Origin: Croceicoccus hydrothermalis
GTDB lineage: Bacteria > Pseudomonadota > Alphaproteobacteria > Sphingomonadales > Sphingomonadaceae
DNA: 64,000 nt
Reading direction: 5' to 3'
Assembly: GCF_022378335.1 (NCBI RefSeq)
Contig: NZ_JAIQCI010000004.1
Span: 62,001 to 126,000, forward strand
Each line of letters opens with the position of its first letter. The stretch's first letter is position 1. Shown here piece by piece: positions 19,953 through 29,421 of this stretch. The position numbers and the translations under genes were made by a program. Below the pieces are notes generated by a model, which worked only from the letters and a program-made list of their open reading frames with translations, did not search any database and was not told the DNA's origin.

Positions 19953-20378
19953 ATGCCCGATCGAAACGTCATGACCGAAAGCCGCCCCGCCGGTACCCGG
20001 TCCGCGGGGCCCATGCCAGCCGCGGGGGCCGGCATGGCGAAGCCGGTTTACATGCGGCTGCGCGAAATCATCGCAGCGGCAATCATCGACGGAACGTTTT
20101 GCGAAGGGGAAATGCTACCGTCCGTACGTGCTTTCGCCGCGGATCAGGGTGCCAACCCGCTCACCGTGGCCAAGGCCTATCAGCAGTTTCAGGACGATGG
20201 CCTCATCGAAGTGCAGCGCGGCATCGGCATTCGCGTGCTCGAAGGGGCGCGGCAACGTTTGAAACAGGCCGAACGCCGCCAGTTTCTGAGTGCGGAATGG
20301 CCGGATATCGCCGCGCGAATGCGGTTGCTCGACATAGATATTGCGGATCTGACCGCATCCGGTTCCTTTGCGGATTGA
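19953..20378 (+). CDS. GntR family (YtrA-like) transcriptional regulator
   Basis: The 141-residue product has an N-terminal winged helix (PVYMRLREIIAAAIIDGTFCEGEMLPSVRAFA) with recognition helix NPLTVAKAYQQFQDDGLIE. Only a short C-terminal helical tail follows, as in the YtrA subfamily. YtrA regulators usually sit beside ABC transporter genes, but none lies here. The start could be GTG 19932, ATG 19953 or ATG 19971; I prefer 19953 because a dyad operator overlaps the upstream option. Confidence 0.85.
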   Translation: MPDRNVMTESRPAGTRSAGPMPAAGAGMAKPVYMRLREIIAAAIIDGTFCEGEMLPSVRAFAADQGANPLTVAKAYQQFQDDGLIEVQRGIGIRVLEGARQRLKQAERRQFLSAEWPDIAARMRLLDIDIADLTASGSFAD

Positions 20379-20541
20379 TATTGCCGGATCTATCGAAGTA
20401 AGGGCCTTTCTGGACTAGGTACAAATCCCTAGCATCAGGGCATTCAGGATTTTTCGGTCCATAGGCTAGGGGGGCGGCTCCGCCGGCCATGATACAAATC
20501 GAATCTCGGGGGTCGCGCCCAAATCATACCCAAGGAATACG

Positions 20542-20826
20542 ATGATACGCTCAGAACTCGTTCAAGAACTAAGCGCCGAGAATCCGGAGCTTCGTCCCGA
20601 CGAAGTCGATGCGATCGTCACCGTGTTCTTCGACGCCATCAGCGATCAGCTGGCCAAGGACGGGCGGGTCGAACTGCGCGGGTTCGGTGCCTTTTCCACC
20701 CGGCGGCGCGACGGCCGCACCGGGCGCAATCCGCGCACGGGCGAGGCGGTGGAGGTACCGGCGAAGCGGGTTCCCTATTTCAAGCCGGGCAAGGAAATGC
20801 GCGAGCGTCTCAACGACGCGGATTGA
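20542..20826 (+). CDS. ihfB: Integration host factor subunit beta
   Basis: IHF is a heterodimeric DNA-bending protein of the HU family. The 94-residue product has the family core [20 protein letters not shown], the beta-arm residues GRNPRTGE, and the IHF-beta ending [15 protein letters not shown]. Bent DNA is often needed at sigma-54 promoters, so it may support the flagellar promoter at 41759; that link is inference. Confidence 0.94.
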   Translation: MIRSELVQELSAENPELRPDEVDAIVTVFFDAISDQLAKDGRVELRGFGAFSTRRRDGRTGRNPRTGEAVEVPAKRVPYFKPGKEMRERLNDAD

Positions 20827-20974
20827 TGCGAGCAACGCCCCGGTTTGGCTGTGAAGCGGGCGTGTCATGAATGCTGCCGCCGTGCCGGTATCCCACGAAA
20901 AAATCGCAATACCCTGTCCCAAATTCGCCGATTGCGGGACGGCTGGCGGGCAGCTAACACGACGGGCGCAGCAT

Positions 20975-21059
20975 GCGGGCGTGGCGGAATGGTAGACGCC
21001 GGGGACTTAAAATCCCCTGAGCTGTGCTCGTGCGGGTTCGAGTCCCGCCGCCCGCACCA
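20975..21059 (+). tRNA. tRNA-Leu (UAA)
   Basis: The acceptor stem GCGGGCG (20975-20981) pairs with CGCCCGC (21049-21055), followed by an A discriminator and an encoded CCA. The anticodon stem GGGGA/TCCCC encloses the loop CTTAAAA, so the anticodon is TAA (21008-21010). A long variable arm, typical of class II leucine tRNAs, precedes the T-arm GGGTTCGAGTCCC. Confidence 0.97.
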
Positions 21060-21164
21060 TGGACGGTCAAGACCCGTTTTCGGACCGATCTTTAGTATTT
21101 GCAAACGCCTCCTTAACCAATTCCCCTTACCCCGGATGGAAGACGGGTTTCGCGCTTCGGTGCG

Positions 21165-21842
21165 ATGAGCTTGTCGACCGGGGCGCGAACAGGGGCAATG
21201 CGAACCATGCAGCAGACGAACAGCTTTACCCGACCCGCCCCCTTCGATGACGGCGGGGACGGCCGGACCACGATCATCCGCTTTGCGAAACTTGTCGGCG
21301 ACAGCGGCGAGTTTCCCTGCGTCCTGCGCGAAGTGGGCGAGGACCGGCTTCGGGTACGGCTCTTCGGGCCTGTTCCGATGCGCGTATCGCCGATGACGCT
21401 GGCGTTTGGCGACGGGGAGACGGTCACCGTGATGCTGATCTGGCAACGTGGGACCGAAGCGGGATTTCGCCTTTGCGAGCAGGCCGACCGGCAAAGGCTG
21501 CTGTGTCCGCAGGGGCCTTATGAAAAACGCGCGATCCGCGTCGCCGTTTCGGTTGTGAGCCAGGTTCAGGCGCTGAGCGGGACGCAGGACGTCACCATCC
21601 GCAATCTCTCGCACGAAGGGGCCTGCATCGAATGCGCCGCCCATTTCGCCATTGATCAGCGGCTCAAACTCGCCATTCCCGAGCTGGGCGACGTGGTCGC
21701 GACCGTGCGCTGGCGCAAAGACCGCGAATATGGTCTCGCCTTCGTGGAAACCTTCCATTTCGAGGCGATGGCGCGCGCCGTGCGCGTGATGCAGCAGCAG
21801 GCAGGCGGGGACGCAGGCGAAATCTACGCCCGCGATGCGTAG
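21165..21842 (+). CDS. PilZ domain protein
   Basis: The 225-residue product ends in a PilZ domain (about residues 120-205). Its start is KRAIRVAVSVVSQ, with RNLSHEGACIEC as the D/NxSxxG-like half of the c-di-GMP site. The N-terminal half (residues 35-115) looks like a second, degenerate PilZ-like barrel. PilZ proteins can link cyclic di-GMP to motility or envelope processes, and a flagellar locus lies in the same window though not adjacent. In-frame starts at 21198 and 21207 are alternatives. Confidence 0.75.
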   Translation: MSLSTGARTGAMRTMQQTNSFTRPAPFDDGGDGRTTIIRFAKLVGDSGEFPCVLREVGEDRLRVRLFGPVPMRVSPMTLAFGDGETVTVMLIWQRGTEAGFRLCEQADRQRLLCPQGPYEKRAIRVAVSVVSQVQALSGTQDVTIRNLSHEGACIECAAHFAIDQRLKLAIPELGDVVATVRWRKDREYGLAFVETFHFEAMARAVRVMQQQAGGDAGEIYARDA

Positions 21843-21845
21843 CGC

Positions 21846-22319
21846 CTACTTGCAGGCCGCGCAGATACCGCGCAGTTCGACGACCGGGCGCACATCGGAA
21901 AAACCCGCCTTGTCCGCCGCCTCGCGAAGCGAATGGGTCAGCCGGTCGTCATCGACATGCTCCGCCTTCCCGCAATGGTCGCAGATCAGGAAAATGCAAT
22001 CGTGTCGGCACCCGGGATGGCTGTTCACCAGATAGGCATTGGCGCTTTCGATCCGATTTGCCAGATTGGTTCGCACGAACAGGTCGAGAATGCGATACAC
22101 GCTATTGGCCGCAACGCGCCGCCCCTCCGATGCGGAGAGTGTTTCGGCAATGTCGTAAGCCGACGCCGGCGCATCGCGATTCGCAAGCGCGTCGAACACC
22201 CGTGCGCGCATGTCGGTCCATTGTTCGCCCGCGTCGGTCAACACGCCGCGCGCCTCTGTAACAAGGGCGGTTCCATGATGTTCGACATGCGGGTGAGCGG
22301 AGCAGGACATGACCATCAT
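21846..22319 (-). CDS. Fur family metal-responsive repressor, probably Zur-like
   Basis: The 157-residue product has a winged-helix DNA-binding domain (PASAYDIAETLSASEGRRVA with SVYRILDLFVRTNLANRIE). A C-terminal dimerisation domain carries CDHCGKAEH and the terminal CAAC, the two CxxC structural zinc motifs. His-rich SAHPHVEHHG at the N-terminus resembles Zur proteins. The metal specificity is inferred. The ATG at 22319 keeps it clear of msrA, which ends at 22357 on the same strand. Confidence 0.85.
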   Translation of the reverse strand: MMVMSCSAHPHVEHHGTALVTEARGVLTDAGEQWTDMRARVFDALANRDAPASAYDIAETLSASEGRRVAANSVYRILDLFVRTNLANRIESANAYLVNSHPGCRHDCIFLICDHCGKAEHVDDDRLTHSLREAADKAGFSDVRPVVELRGICAACK

Positions 22320-22356
22320 ATAGGTGGCCCGGCGCACGCTGGCAAATGCGGCGCCG

Positions 22357-23037
22357 TTATCCAGTGACGAAGCGCGCCCGGTAATCGTCGGGATACATCG
22401 CCTGCAGATTGCGAACTTTCGGGGCATCCCACCGGACGATATAGCCGTGGCGCGGATTCTTGAGCGCGAAATCCTGATGATAGGTTTCGGCCGGGTAGAA
22501 TGTCTGCAATCGCTCCAGCCGGGTCACGATGGGACGGTCCCACAGGCCCGCCTTTTCAAGCTGCGCAATATAGCCGCGGGCGATTTTTGCCTGGTGCCGG
22601 CTCGTCGGGACGATGGCGCTGCGATATTGCGGGCCGCGATCGGGTCCCTGTCGGTTAAGCAGGGTCGGATCGGCCACGACCGAGAAATAGATGCGCAGCA
22701 ATTCGTCGTAGCGCACGACGGACGGGTCGTAGGTGATCTTCACCACCTCGGCATGGCGGGTGCCGCCTGCGCTGACCGTGCGGTAATCGGCGTTGGCCTT
22801 CGTCCCGCCGTGATAGCCCGAGATCGCGCTTTTTACGCCTTTCACATGGCTGAACACCGCCTCCACGCCCCAGAAACAGCCGCCGGCGAAGATCGCCGTC
22901 TGCATGCCGTGCTCGCTTGCCGGGGCGATCGCGGCGGGCGCATGCACCGGTTCTTCCGCTGCCATCGCCGGGGTCATGCATGATGCCAGCATGGCCGCCG
23001 ACACGCCCAGTGCGACGTTTCGCGCAAAGCCGATCAC
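22357..23037 (-). CDS. msrA: Exported peptide-methionine (S)-S-oxide reductase MsrA
   Basis: MsrA reduces the S epimer of methionine sulfoxide. The 226-residue product has the catalytic GCFWGVEAVF motif (Cys near residue 54), GYHGG and the LLRIYFSVVADPT segment. The first 27 residues form a signal peptide, with LASC fitting a lipobox, so the enzyme is probably periplasmic or lipid-anchored. It starts with GTG at 23037, overlapping the stop of a 46-residue frame (GTGA), which suggests coupled translation. Confidence 0.94.
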   Translation of the reverse strand: MIGFARNVALGVSAAMLASCMTPAMAAEEPVHAPAAIAPASEHGMQTAIFAGGCFWGVEAVFSHVKGVKSAISGYHGGTKANADYRTVSAGGTRHAEVVKITYDPSVVRYDELLRIYFSVVADPTLLNRQGPDRGPQYRSAIVPTSRHQAKIARGYIAQLEKAGLWDRPIVTRLERLQTFYPAETYHQDFALKNPRHGYIVRWDAPKVRNLQAMYPDDYRARFVTG

Positions 23038-23174
23038 GACGCCACCATTGCCGCGACGGGCGCAATGAACGCATGACCGTTGATGAAGGACAGCAATCCC
23101 GCGCCAAGGCCGAAGCCAAGCGCGAGGCGGGACACGAGGGCGGTTTGGGACAGGGCGGCGGTCTGGGTTTTCAT
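23034..23174 (-). CDS. Small hypothetical hydrophobic protein upstream of msrA
   Basis: This 46-residue frame starts at ATG 23174 (MKTQTAALSQ) and stops at a TGA nested in the msrA GTG start. The sequence is hydrophobic and Ala/Gly-rich (LALGFGLGAGLLSF), consistent with a single membrane span. I do not recognise a family. The GTGA junction is the main evidence that it is translated; it could instead be a leader peptide. Confidence 0.5.
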   Translation of the reverse strand: MKTQTAALSQTALVSRLALGFGLGAGLLSFINGHAFIAPVAAMVAS

Positions 23175-23241
23175 GAGCACGTTTCTACCCGATCCGTGCT
23201 GACCCCGCGCTGAACGTCGCTCCGCCCCTAACCCGCTCGCA

Positions 23242-24828
23242 TCAATGGCGAAAATGCCGCATCCCGGTGAACACCATGGCCAGCCCTGCCTCGTCCGCGG
23301 CGGCGATCACCTCGTCGTCGCGGATCGAGCCGCCGGGCTGAATCACCGCGGTGGCGCCCGCCTCCGACGCGGCGAGAAGCCCGTCGGCAAAGGGGAAGAA
23401 CGCATCCGATGCCACCGCGCTGCCGACCGTCTTCGCCTCGGCCCAGCCGTAGGTTTCGGCGGCCTCGGCGGCTTTCATCGCAGCGATGCGCGCGCTGTCG
23501 CGGCGGTTCATCTGCCCCGCGCCGATGCCGGCGGTCTGCCCGTCCTTGGCATAGACGATGGCGTTCGACTTGACGTGGCGGGCAACGGTCCACGCGAAGA
23601 GGCAGTCCTTCAGCTCCGCATCGGTGGGTGCGCGCTTCGTCACGACCTTCAGATCGGCGGGGCTGACATGGGCGGCATCGCGGTCCTGTACCAGCAATCC
23701 GCCCGCGATCACGATCTGCGTCACGCCGGGGCGGCGTGCATCGGGCAACCCGTCGGCGAGGAGAAGGCGCAGGTTCTTCTTTTTCGCGAACACCGCGCGG
23801 GCGTCGTCATCGGCGCCGGGGGCCACGACCACTTCGGTAAATATCTTCGCGATACGCTCCGCCGTCGCGCCGTCGAGCGGGCGATTGACCGCGACGATGC
23901 CGCCGAATGCCGACACCGAATCGCACGCCAGCGCCCGGTCCCATGCCTCGGCCAGCGTATCGGCGGTGGCGACGCCGCACGGGTTGGCATGCTTCACGAT
24001 GACGACGGTCGGCGGGCCGCCCGCAAATTCCGCCACCAGTTCGAGCGCCGCGTTGGCATCGTTGTAATTGTTGTAGGACAAGGCCTTGCCCTGCACCTGC
24101 TCGGCCTGCGGCAGGCCGGCGACATGCGGCCCCTCCGGCACATAGAGCGCCGCCTTCTGATGCGGGTTCTCGCCATAGCGGAGCGGGGTGACGAGCCGGC
24201 TCGCCATCGCGCGGCGGGGGGGAAAGCGTTCCTCCTGATCGACATAGGCGAACCACTGGCTGATCGCGGCGTCATAGGCGGCGGTGGCGGCGAACGCCTT
24301 GGCCGCCATGCGCTTGCGGAAGGACAGCGTCGTGCCGCCCGCGTCGATCTGATTCAGCAATTCGTCGTAATCGGCAGGATCGGTGAGCATCGCGACATAG
24401 GCATGGTTCTTTGCCGCCGAACGCACCATCGACGGGCCGCCGATGTCGATATTCTCGATCACCGTGTCGCGGTCCGCCCCGCTCTTCACCGTTTCGGCAA
24501 ATGGGTAGAGATTGACGACGACGAGATCGATTGCGCCGATGCCATGCTCCTTCATCGCCGCGGCGTGATCGGGATTGTCGCGCACGGCGAGCAGACCGCC
24601 ATGCACCATCGGGTGCAACGTCTTGACCCGCCCGTCCATCATTTCGGGAAAGCCGGTGATGTCGGACACGTCCTTCACGGTCAGCCCCGCCTCGCGCAGC
24701 GTGCGCGCGGTGCCGCCGGTGGACACCAGCTCCACCCCCCGCTCGGCAAGCGCCTGGCCAAGATCGGCAAGGCCCGTCTTGTCCGATACGGACAGCAGGG
24801 CACGGCGGACGGGGACGAGATCGGTCAT
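23242..24828 (-). CDS. purH: Bifunctional AICAR transformylase/IMP cyclohydrolase
   Basis: PurH performs the last two steps of purine synthesis. The 528-residue product has the N-terminal MGS-like cyclohydrolase domain ([29 protein letters not shown]) and the C-terminal transformylase domain. The latter has KHANPCGVA, the [13 protein letters not shown] segment and a terminal [17 protein letters not shown]. Homology begins at [16 protein letters not shown], so ATG 24828 is the start. It lies downstream of rpe and the heparinase-like gene on the same strand. Confidence 0.97.
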   Translation of the reverse strand: MTDLVPVRRALLSVSDKTGLADLGQALAERGVELVSTGGTARTLREAGLTVKDVSDITGFPEMMDGRVKTLHPMVHGGLLAVRDNPDHAAAMKEHGIGAIDLVVVNLYPFAETVKSGADRDTVIENIDIGGPSMVRSAAKNHAYVAMLTDPADYDELLNQIDAGGTTLSFRKRMAAKAFAATAAYDAAISQWFAYVDQEERFPPRRAMASRLVTPLRYGENPHQKAALYVPEGPHVAGLPQAEQVQGKALSYNNYNDANAALELVAEFAGGPPTVVIVKHANPCGVATADTLAEAWDRALACDSVSAFGGIVAVNRPLDGATAERIAKIFTEVVVAPGADDDARAVFAKKKNLRLLLADGLPDARRPGVTQIVIAGGLLVQDRDAAHVSPADLKVVTKRAPTDAELKDCLFAWTVARHVKSNAIVYAKDGQTAGIGAGQMNRRDSARIAAMKAAEAAETYGWAEAKTVGSAVASDAFFPFADGLLAASEAGATAVIQPGGSIRDDEVIAAADEAGLAMVFTGMRHFRH

Positions 24829-24958
24829 GGGGCTTGCGGTTCCTCTGGCGTCGGGACGGGGGATCACGCTGCGCCCATAAGCCCCGCCGCCCACAGGTCA
24901 AGCGCGCGGTCGCGCGGCCAGGCTTTTGCCCCATCGGCGGCGGGCGGGGGAACGCCGC

Positions 24959-26884
24959 TTACTTCATCCGTTCGAAGCTCCAGCGGATCGCGCCGCCCCT
25001 GCCATCGACGGTTTCGGACAGGACGAGCTGCTGCACGTTCTGCGGACGGCCATCGGCATCGACCCAAAGGCTTTCCTCCACCGCGACCGGCACGTCCGGA
25101 CTGTGAAAGCGCCAGAAGCTGCCGTCGGGCAGCGACAATGTCATGCCCCCGCCATGCGCCGCTTGTTCGACCCCGACGCCGGGGCCGAGGTGAAAGCGGA
25201 TGTCGAACGGGTGCGTGCCCTTGCGCGCGCGGCGGTTCTTCGGCGTCAATATGTCGATGCCTTCGAACAGAAGCCCGGTCTTCGCCAGCGACAATTGCCG
25301 TTCGTGGATCAGCCCCCACCGCGCGAGATAGCCGTCGTGGATACCGCACATCGCCTCGCCCGCCTCGGCACGGTCGCGTTCGAGCTGCACCTCGCGCACG
25401 CCGGCGCCCATCGTGCCGTCCTCGCGAAGCTCGGTCGAATCGGAATCGTGGAGGACAAGCGTCGAATGCGCAGCGGTGGAGCGCAGCCCGTCGCGGATGC
25501 GCATCGGCACCGCCCCGCCCGCAACGCTCGCGCCGCCGCAATTGACGACGATACGCTGGTCCCTGTGGCTGAATTCGATGGCGAGGGTGGAGGCGCATGC
25601 CGCGGCCGTTTCCTGCCCATGTCCCGTCCGGCCGGCGGGCGGGGGCGCGCTGTCGAACTGCACCACGGCCTGTCCGGCGGCCATGCGCTGATACCCCCAC
25701 GGCCCTGCATCGCGCAGCGGCCGGTTGCGCAGGTTCGCGGCATTGAGCAGCTGTCCGATGCGTCCGGCCGCGACCGGGAGCGCGCCCTGCCAGCTGCCGA
25801 GCGAACCGTCGGCATGGGTCAGCGCGAGCAGCGCACGCATGGTCATGGCGAGGAACGCCTCCATCTGCGGCGGCGGTTCCATCCGGCACGCGCGATAGCA
25901 GGCCATCACGCGGAGCAGCAGGACGATCGTTTCCATCTGATCGGTCGGGCGGCGCGACAGCATGCCGCCATCCTCGCCCACCGCGTCGCCCAGCGCGGAA
26001 ATCAGCCCCGCCTCGGCATAAAGCCGCCGCGGCTTGCCCTCCGGCAGGAGCAGGCCCGCCGCGGTCAGCCCGGCCCAAGCGGGAATGGCATCCGCCGCCG
26101 TGAGCGAGCGGCCCGTCTGCCGGTCGAGCCACGACGCCGTCGCCGCGACATGGCGCAGCAGGCTGGCGCGGAACATCTTGTCCCCGCCCGACAGCAGCAG
26201 CGGCGCATGCACGAGCCAGTTCATCAGCCGGTGCCCCGTATCGGCCACGCCCCATGCCGGCGTTTCGCCGATCTCGTGATGGACCAGCAACCAGCGGCGC
26301 AGGATCTCCTCCGCCACCTCGGTAATCCGGTCGCGCGGGCCCGCCGCCTCCAGATCGGGCAGCCACGCGAAACGATGGACGTAGGACGCGGCCAGCGGCG
26401 TCAACGTGCGCCCGGTAAAGCCATCGATCGCGACGCGCTTTCCCGCGACGAGGAAATGTCCGGCCCGAAGCGCCATGCCCGCGGCGCGTTCGCCGGGCAC
26501 CGGTTCCGCCACCGTGGCGAGCAGGCGCAGCCGCGCCGGTTTACGGAACGGATGGGTCAGCGTGCGCGCCGACACGCCCTGCGCATAGGCAAAGCGGATG
26601 GCCCGGTCGACCGCGCCGAGCTGCGGTGGACGAAGATCGGGCAGGGCCGGCTCCCCCCGCATGTCGCGCGGGGCGGCCTTCATCGGGCCGTGCTCCGGAT
26701 CGCGCGGCGCGCCGTGCGCCGGATCGTCGGCGACCTGCGGGCGGTCGTCATGGGTCATGCGCGCAATGCCCCGGTGCGGCGTCCACGCAGGACTCCGTTC
26801 CAGCCCAGCGGACAGCGATGGACGGTCCTCACCCGCGGTGCGCACCGGATCGTTGGGATCGCCACCGGTCCACACCTTACCCAT
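24959..26884 (-). CDS. Heparinase II/III family protein
   Basis: The 641-residue product has an N-terminal alpha/alpha-toroid half, including [22 protein letters not shown], and a C-terminal beta-sandwich half with [15 protein letters not shown] and [12 protein letters not shown]. This is the two-domain layout of heparinase II/III and oligoalginate lyases, which cleave uronic-acid polysaccharides. The actual polymer is unknown, and no sugar-uptake genes are near. The ATG at 26884 overlaps the rpe stop by eight bases, and a second ATG exists at 26758. The rpe-heparinase-purH arrangement looks like one operon. Confidence 0.87.
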   Translation of the reverse strand: MGKVWTGGDPNDPVRTAGEDRPSLSAGLERSPAWTPHRGIARMTHDDRPQVADDPAHGAPRDPEHGPMKAAPRDMRGEPALPDLRPPQLGAVDRAIRFAYAQGVSARTLTHPFRKPARLRLLATVAEPVPGERAAGMALRAGHFLVAGKRVAIDGFTGRTLTPLAASYVHRFAWLPDLEAAGPRDRITEVAEEILRRWLLVHHEIGETPAWGVADTGHRLMNWLVHAPLLLSGGDKMFRASLLRHVAATASWLDRQTGRSLTAADAIPAWAGLTAAGLLLPEGKPRRLYAEAGLISALGDAVGEDGGMLSRRPTDQMETIVLLLRVMACYRACRMEPPPQMEAFLAMTMRALLALTHADGSLGSWQGALPVAAGRIGQLLNAANLRNRPLRDAGPWGYQRMAAGQAVVQFDSAPPPAGRTGHGQETAAACASTLAIEFSHRDQRIVVNCGGASVAGGAVPMRIRDGLRSTAAHSTLVLHDSDSTELREDGTMGAGVREVQLERDRAEAGEAMCGIHDGYLARWGLIHERQLSLAKTGLLFEGIDILTPKNRRARKGTHPFDIRFHLGPGVGVEQAAHGGGMTLSLPDGSFWRFHSPDVPVAVEESLWVDADGRPQNVQQLVLSETVDGRGGAIRWSFERMK

Positions 26885-27539
26885 GATTCTTGAGCGCCGC
26901 GATATTCGCCGCGTAGCGATCGGCCCCGCCCTTGAACGTGGCGGACCCGGCGACGAGCACATCCGCCCCCGCATCGACGCACTGGCGCGCGGTTTCGGCA
27001 TTGACGCCGCCGTCCACCTCCAGCCTGATGTCGCGGCCCGATTTGTCGATCATGCGGCGCACCGCCTCGATCTTCTTCAATTGCGAGGCGATGAAGCTCT
27101 GCCCGCCAAAGCCGGGATTGACGCTCATCACCAACACGAGGTCGATCTCGTCGATGAGATAGTCGAGCATCTTTGCCGGCGTCGCGGGGTTGAGCGATAT
27201 GCCCGCCTTCTTGTTCAGCGCCCTGATCGCCTGCACCGTGCGATGGGTGTGGGGGCCGGCTTCGGGGTGGACGGTGATGATGTCGGCGCCGGCCTCGGCA
27301 AACGCTTCGAGATAGGAGTCCACCGGGCTGATCATCAGATGCACGTCGAAGGGTTTGTCGCTATGCGGGCGAAGCGCCTTTACCACGGCAGGTCCGATGG
27401 TGATGTTGGGCACGAAATGCCCGTCCATCACGTCGACATGGATCCAGTCGGCGCCGGCGGCGTCGATGGCGCGCACCTCCTCGCCCAGGCGGGCGAAATC
27501 GGCGGACAGAATGGATGGGGAAATCAATGGAATCGGCAT
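26877..27539 (-). CDS. rpe: Ribulose-phosphate 3-epimerase
   Basis: The enzyme interconverts ribulose-5-phosphate and xylulose-5-phosphate in the pentose phosphate pathway. The 220-residue TIM-barrel product shows [16 protein letters not shown], the metal-site segment [28 protein letters not shown] and [11 protein letters not shown]. Length is normal. It is first in the purH-side operon and divergent from the lasso-type cluster. Confidence 0.97.
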   Translation of the reverse strand: MPIPLISPSILSADFARLGEEVRAIDAAGADWIHVDVMDGHFVPNITIGPAVVKALRPHSDKPFDVHLMISPVDSYLEAFAEAGADIITVHPEAGPHTHRTVQAIRALNKKAGISLNPATPAKMLDYLIDEIDLVLVMSVNPGFGGQSFIASQLKKIEAVRRMIDKSGRDIRLEVDGGVNAETARQCVDAGADVLVAGSATFKGGADRYAANIAALKNHG

Positions 27540-27646
27540 GGCCTGCCCTTACTCCCCCGCGGTTGAAACGCACAAGCGGGATCGTCGCGTTTTAAACACG
27601 GTTCGCGCCTCGTGCCGGGTGCCCGGTCGCGCCGCATCGTCCAATC

Positions 27647-28615
27647 ATGTCCCGCTTGCCACGCGCCGCGGGGCGGGATAGCGGATCAGGCATGGACGGG
27701 TCGGGTGCGCAGGATCGGGGTCAACGCGCCGCCGCGCTGATTCGGCGGGAGACGCGCATTCGGCACGGCCCCGTCCCCGACACCATCGGCGGCCAGCGCG
27801 TCGCGGAGGGGCAATGGTTGCTCATCGGCGACGAATTCCTGCTCCGGGCGGGCGGCTGCACGGTCTATTACAAAACGGGCCGCGGCATTTGCGTGCATGT
27901 CGCGACCGCCGATGCCGAGCGCAGGCTAGACCTCTATCTGTCGGGCACCACCCATGCGGCGGTCGCCTGCATGAACGGGCTGTATCCGGTGCATGCCTCC
28001 GCCGTCGTGGCGAACGGGCGCGCGATCGCCATCACCGGGCCATCTGGCGCGGGGAAATCGACATTGAGCGCAGGGCTGGCGTCGCGGGGCATGGGCCTGC
28101 TTGCCGATGACACGTTGATCCTCGCCATGCCGGATGGCCGGTTCGGTGATGGCGAGGCCGGATATCGCGGGGCCGACGATGGCGGGCCGAAACCCGCGCC
28201 GATCTGCCTGCCGGGACACAAGCGGATGAAACTCTGGCCCGATGCGGTCGCCATGACCGGGGCAGAGGCGGGGGACATCGTATCGCCCAATTATCGCAAG
28301 CATTACGTGGCGCAGGCGGGCCCGGCACAGGACGAACCCTGCCCGCTCGCCGGGATCGTCGTGCTCGCGACCGGCGCGGATTTCGCGTTCGATCCGCTGC
28401 ACGGCGGGGAGAAGATCGCGGCGCTCAACGACGATCATTACATCGCCCGGCTGCACGAGGTGGCATCGCTCGACGGCCCGGCGGGGCGGCTGCGGGCGTT
28501 GGTCACGCTGGCATCGGCGGTGCCGTGCTGGCGGCTGACCCGGCCGATGGACCCGGATCGTTTCCCACAAATGCTTGATTTTACGCAGCGATGCCTTGAA
28601 GAACGGCTGCTGTGA
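27647..28615 (+). CDS. HPr-kinase-like RiPP tailoring kinase (lasso cluster)
   Basis: The 322-residue product has an HprK-type fold: the P-loop GPSGAGKST at residues 131-139 and LLADDTLIL just after it, where HPr kinase carries its catalytic Asp. HPr kinase itself is larger and normally sits beside ptsH. In paeninodin-type lasso clusters a kinase of this kind phosphorylates the C-terminal Ser of the precursor, and the precursor here ends in Asn-Ser. An in-frame ATG at 27692 may be the true start. The stop overlaps the next start (TGATG). Confidence 0.82.
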   Translation: MSRLPRAAGRDSGSGMDGSGAQDRGQRAAALIRRETRIRHGPVPDTIGGQRVAEGQWLLIGDEFLLRAGGCTVYYKTGRGICVHVATADAERRLDLYLSGTTHAAVACMNGLYPVHASAVVANGRAIAITGPSGAGKSTLSAGLASRGMGLLADDTLILAMPDGRFGDGEAGYRGADDGGPKPAPICLPGHKRMKLWPDAVAMTGAEAGDIVSPNYRKHYVAQAGPAQDEPCPLAGIVVLATGADFAFDPLHGGEKIAALNDDHYIARLHEVASLDGPAGRLRALVTLASAVPCWRLTRPMDPDRFPQMLDFTQRCLEERLL

Positions 28616-28890
28616 TGACCGTGATCGAAAAATGCCCGTCCGCCTATGTCGAAACCGAGATCGACGGCGAATCGGTGCTGATGAAGCTTTCGGACGGGAA
28701 ATTCTATTCCCTGCGCGAAAGCGGGCTGGCGATCTGGACCGCGATCGACGGCGCGCGCGACCGGGATGCGATCGTTGCCGTGGTCGCGGACGATTACGGC
28801 GTTGCGCCGGGCGACGTCGCGCACGATGTGATCGCGTTTCTCGACTCGCTGTCGGATGCCGGGCTCATTGCGGAGCGACGCCTTTCGTGA
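28615..28890 (+). CDS. PqqD family RiPP recognition protein (lasso B1)
   Basis: The 91-residue product has the PqqD fold (ETEIDGESVLMKLSDGKFYS followed by LRESGLAIWTAIDG). B1 proteins bind the precursor leader through a YxxPxL-type motif and hand it to the B2 protease. The precursor here carries WxxPxL at the right spacing. The ATG at 28615 is preferred to a GTG one codon earlier. It overlaps the B2 gene by four bases (GTGA). Confidence 0.88.
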   Translation: MTVIEKCPSAYVETEIDGESVLMKLSDGKFYSLRESGLAIWTAIDGARDRDAIVAVVADDYGVAPGDVAHDVIAFLDSLSDAGLIAERRLS

Positions 28891-29315
28891 TTCGCCACCG
28901 GCTGAGGGTCGCCGAGGCGATCGCGCTCCTCGCCGCGGCTCGTATTTTTATCGCCCTTGTGCCCTTTGCGAGTTGGAAAACGATGCTCGGCACGCCCGTC
29001 GCGCATGACCGGGTGGTTGCGCGACCGGCGCGATCCGACGCCGATGACAGGATCCGCGGGTGCCGCGCCGCGATTCGGCGCGGAGCCGCTTACGTGCCCG
29101 GCGCGATCTGCCTGCCGCAGGCGATGGCGCTGCAATGGATGCTTTCGCGCCGGAAACTGCCATCCGTTCTGACCATAGGGTTCCTGCCGGGCGCCGCGGA
29201 AGATACCGAGGACAGGCTCCATGCCTGGATCACGAGCTGGCGCGGAATCGAAATCGGCGACAGCAATGCAAGGCATGTCCCGATCATTTCGATGGCGTCC
29301 CGCTTTGATCCATGA
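28887..29315 (+). CDS. Lasso peptide biosynthesis B2 protease (transglutaminase-like)
   Basis: B2 proteins are cysteine proteases that remove the leader from lasso precursors. The 142-residue product carries the catalytic Cys at residue 75 (AICLPQAMALQWML) and the catalytic His at residue 112 (RLHAWI), with Glu122 or Asp125 as the likely third member. The N-terminal helix (AEAIALLAAARIFIAL) resembles other B2 proteins. Start is GTG at 28887, overlapping the B1 stop. Confidence 0.88.
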   Translation: MIRHRLRVAEAIALLAAARIFIALVPFASWKTMLGTPVAHDRVVARPARSDADDRIRGCRAAIRRGAAYVPGAICLPQAMALQWMLSRRKLPSVLTIGFLPGAAEDTEDRLHAWITSWRGIEIGDSNARHVPIISMASRFDP

Positions 29316-29392
29316 AACGCGGGGCGATAACGCGGGCATTGCTGCGGCGCGGCAAACCATGCAACGCGCTTTAACGCTTTGTAAACCAAAGC

Positions 29393-29411
29393 CTTGAGTA
29401 TCATTATCAAG
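29393..29411 (+). promoter_or_regulatory. CTTGA-N9-TCAAG inverted repeat before the precursor gene
   Basis: CTTGA (29393-29397) and TCAAG (29407-29411) form a small inverted repeat in a locally AT-rich stretch, ten bases upstream of the precursor ATG. The 106-base gap after B2 is the only sizeable one before the precursor, so a separate precursor promoter is likely. No clear sigma-70 spacing was found. Confidence 0.3.
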
Positions 29412-29421
29412 TAATAGTGTT

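Noticed and set aside
23245-25545. Long plus-strand open frame opposite purH and the heparinase-like gene
   Set aside because: Composition is that of an antisense reading of GC-rich coding sequence, and the minus-strand genes are certain.
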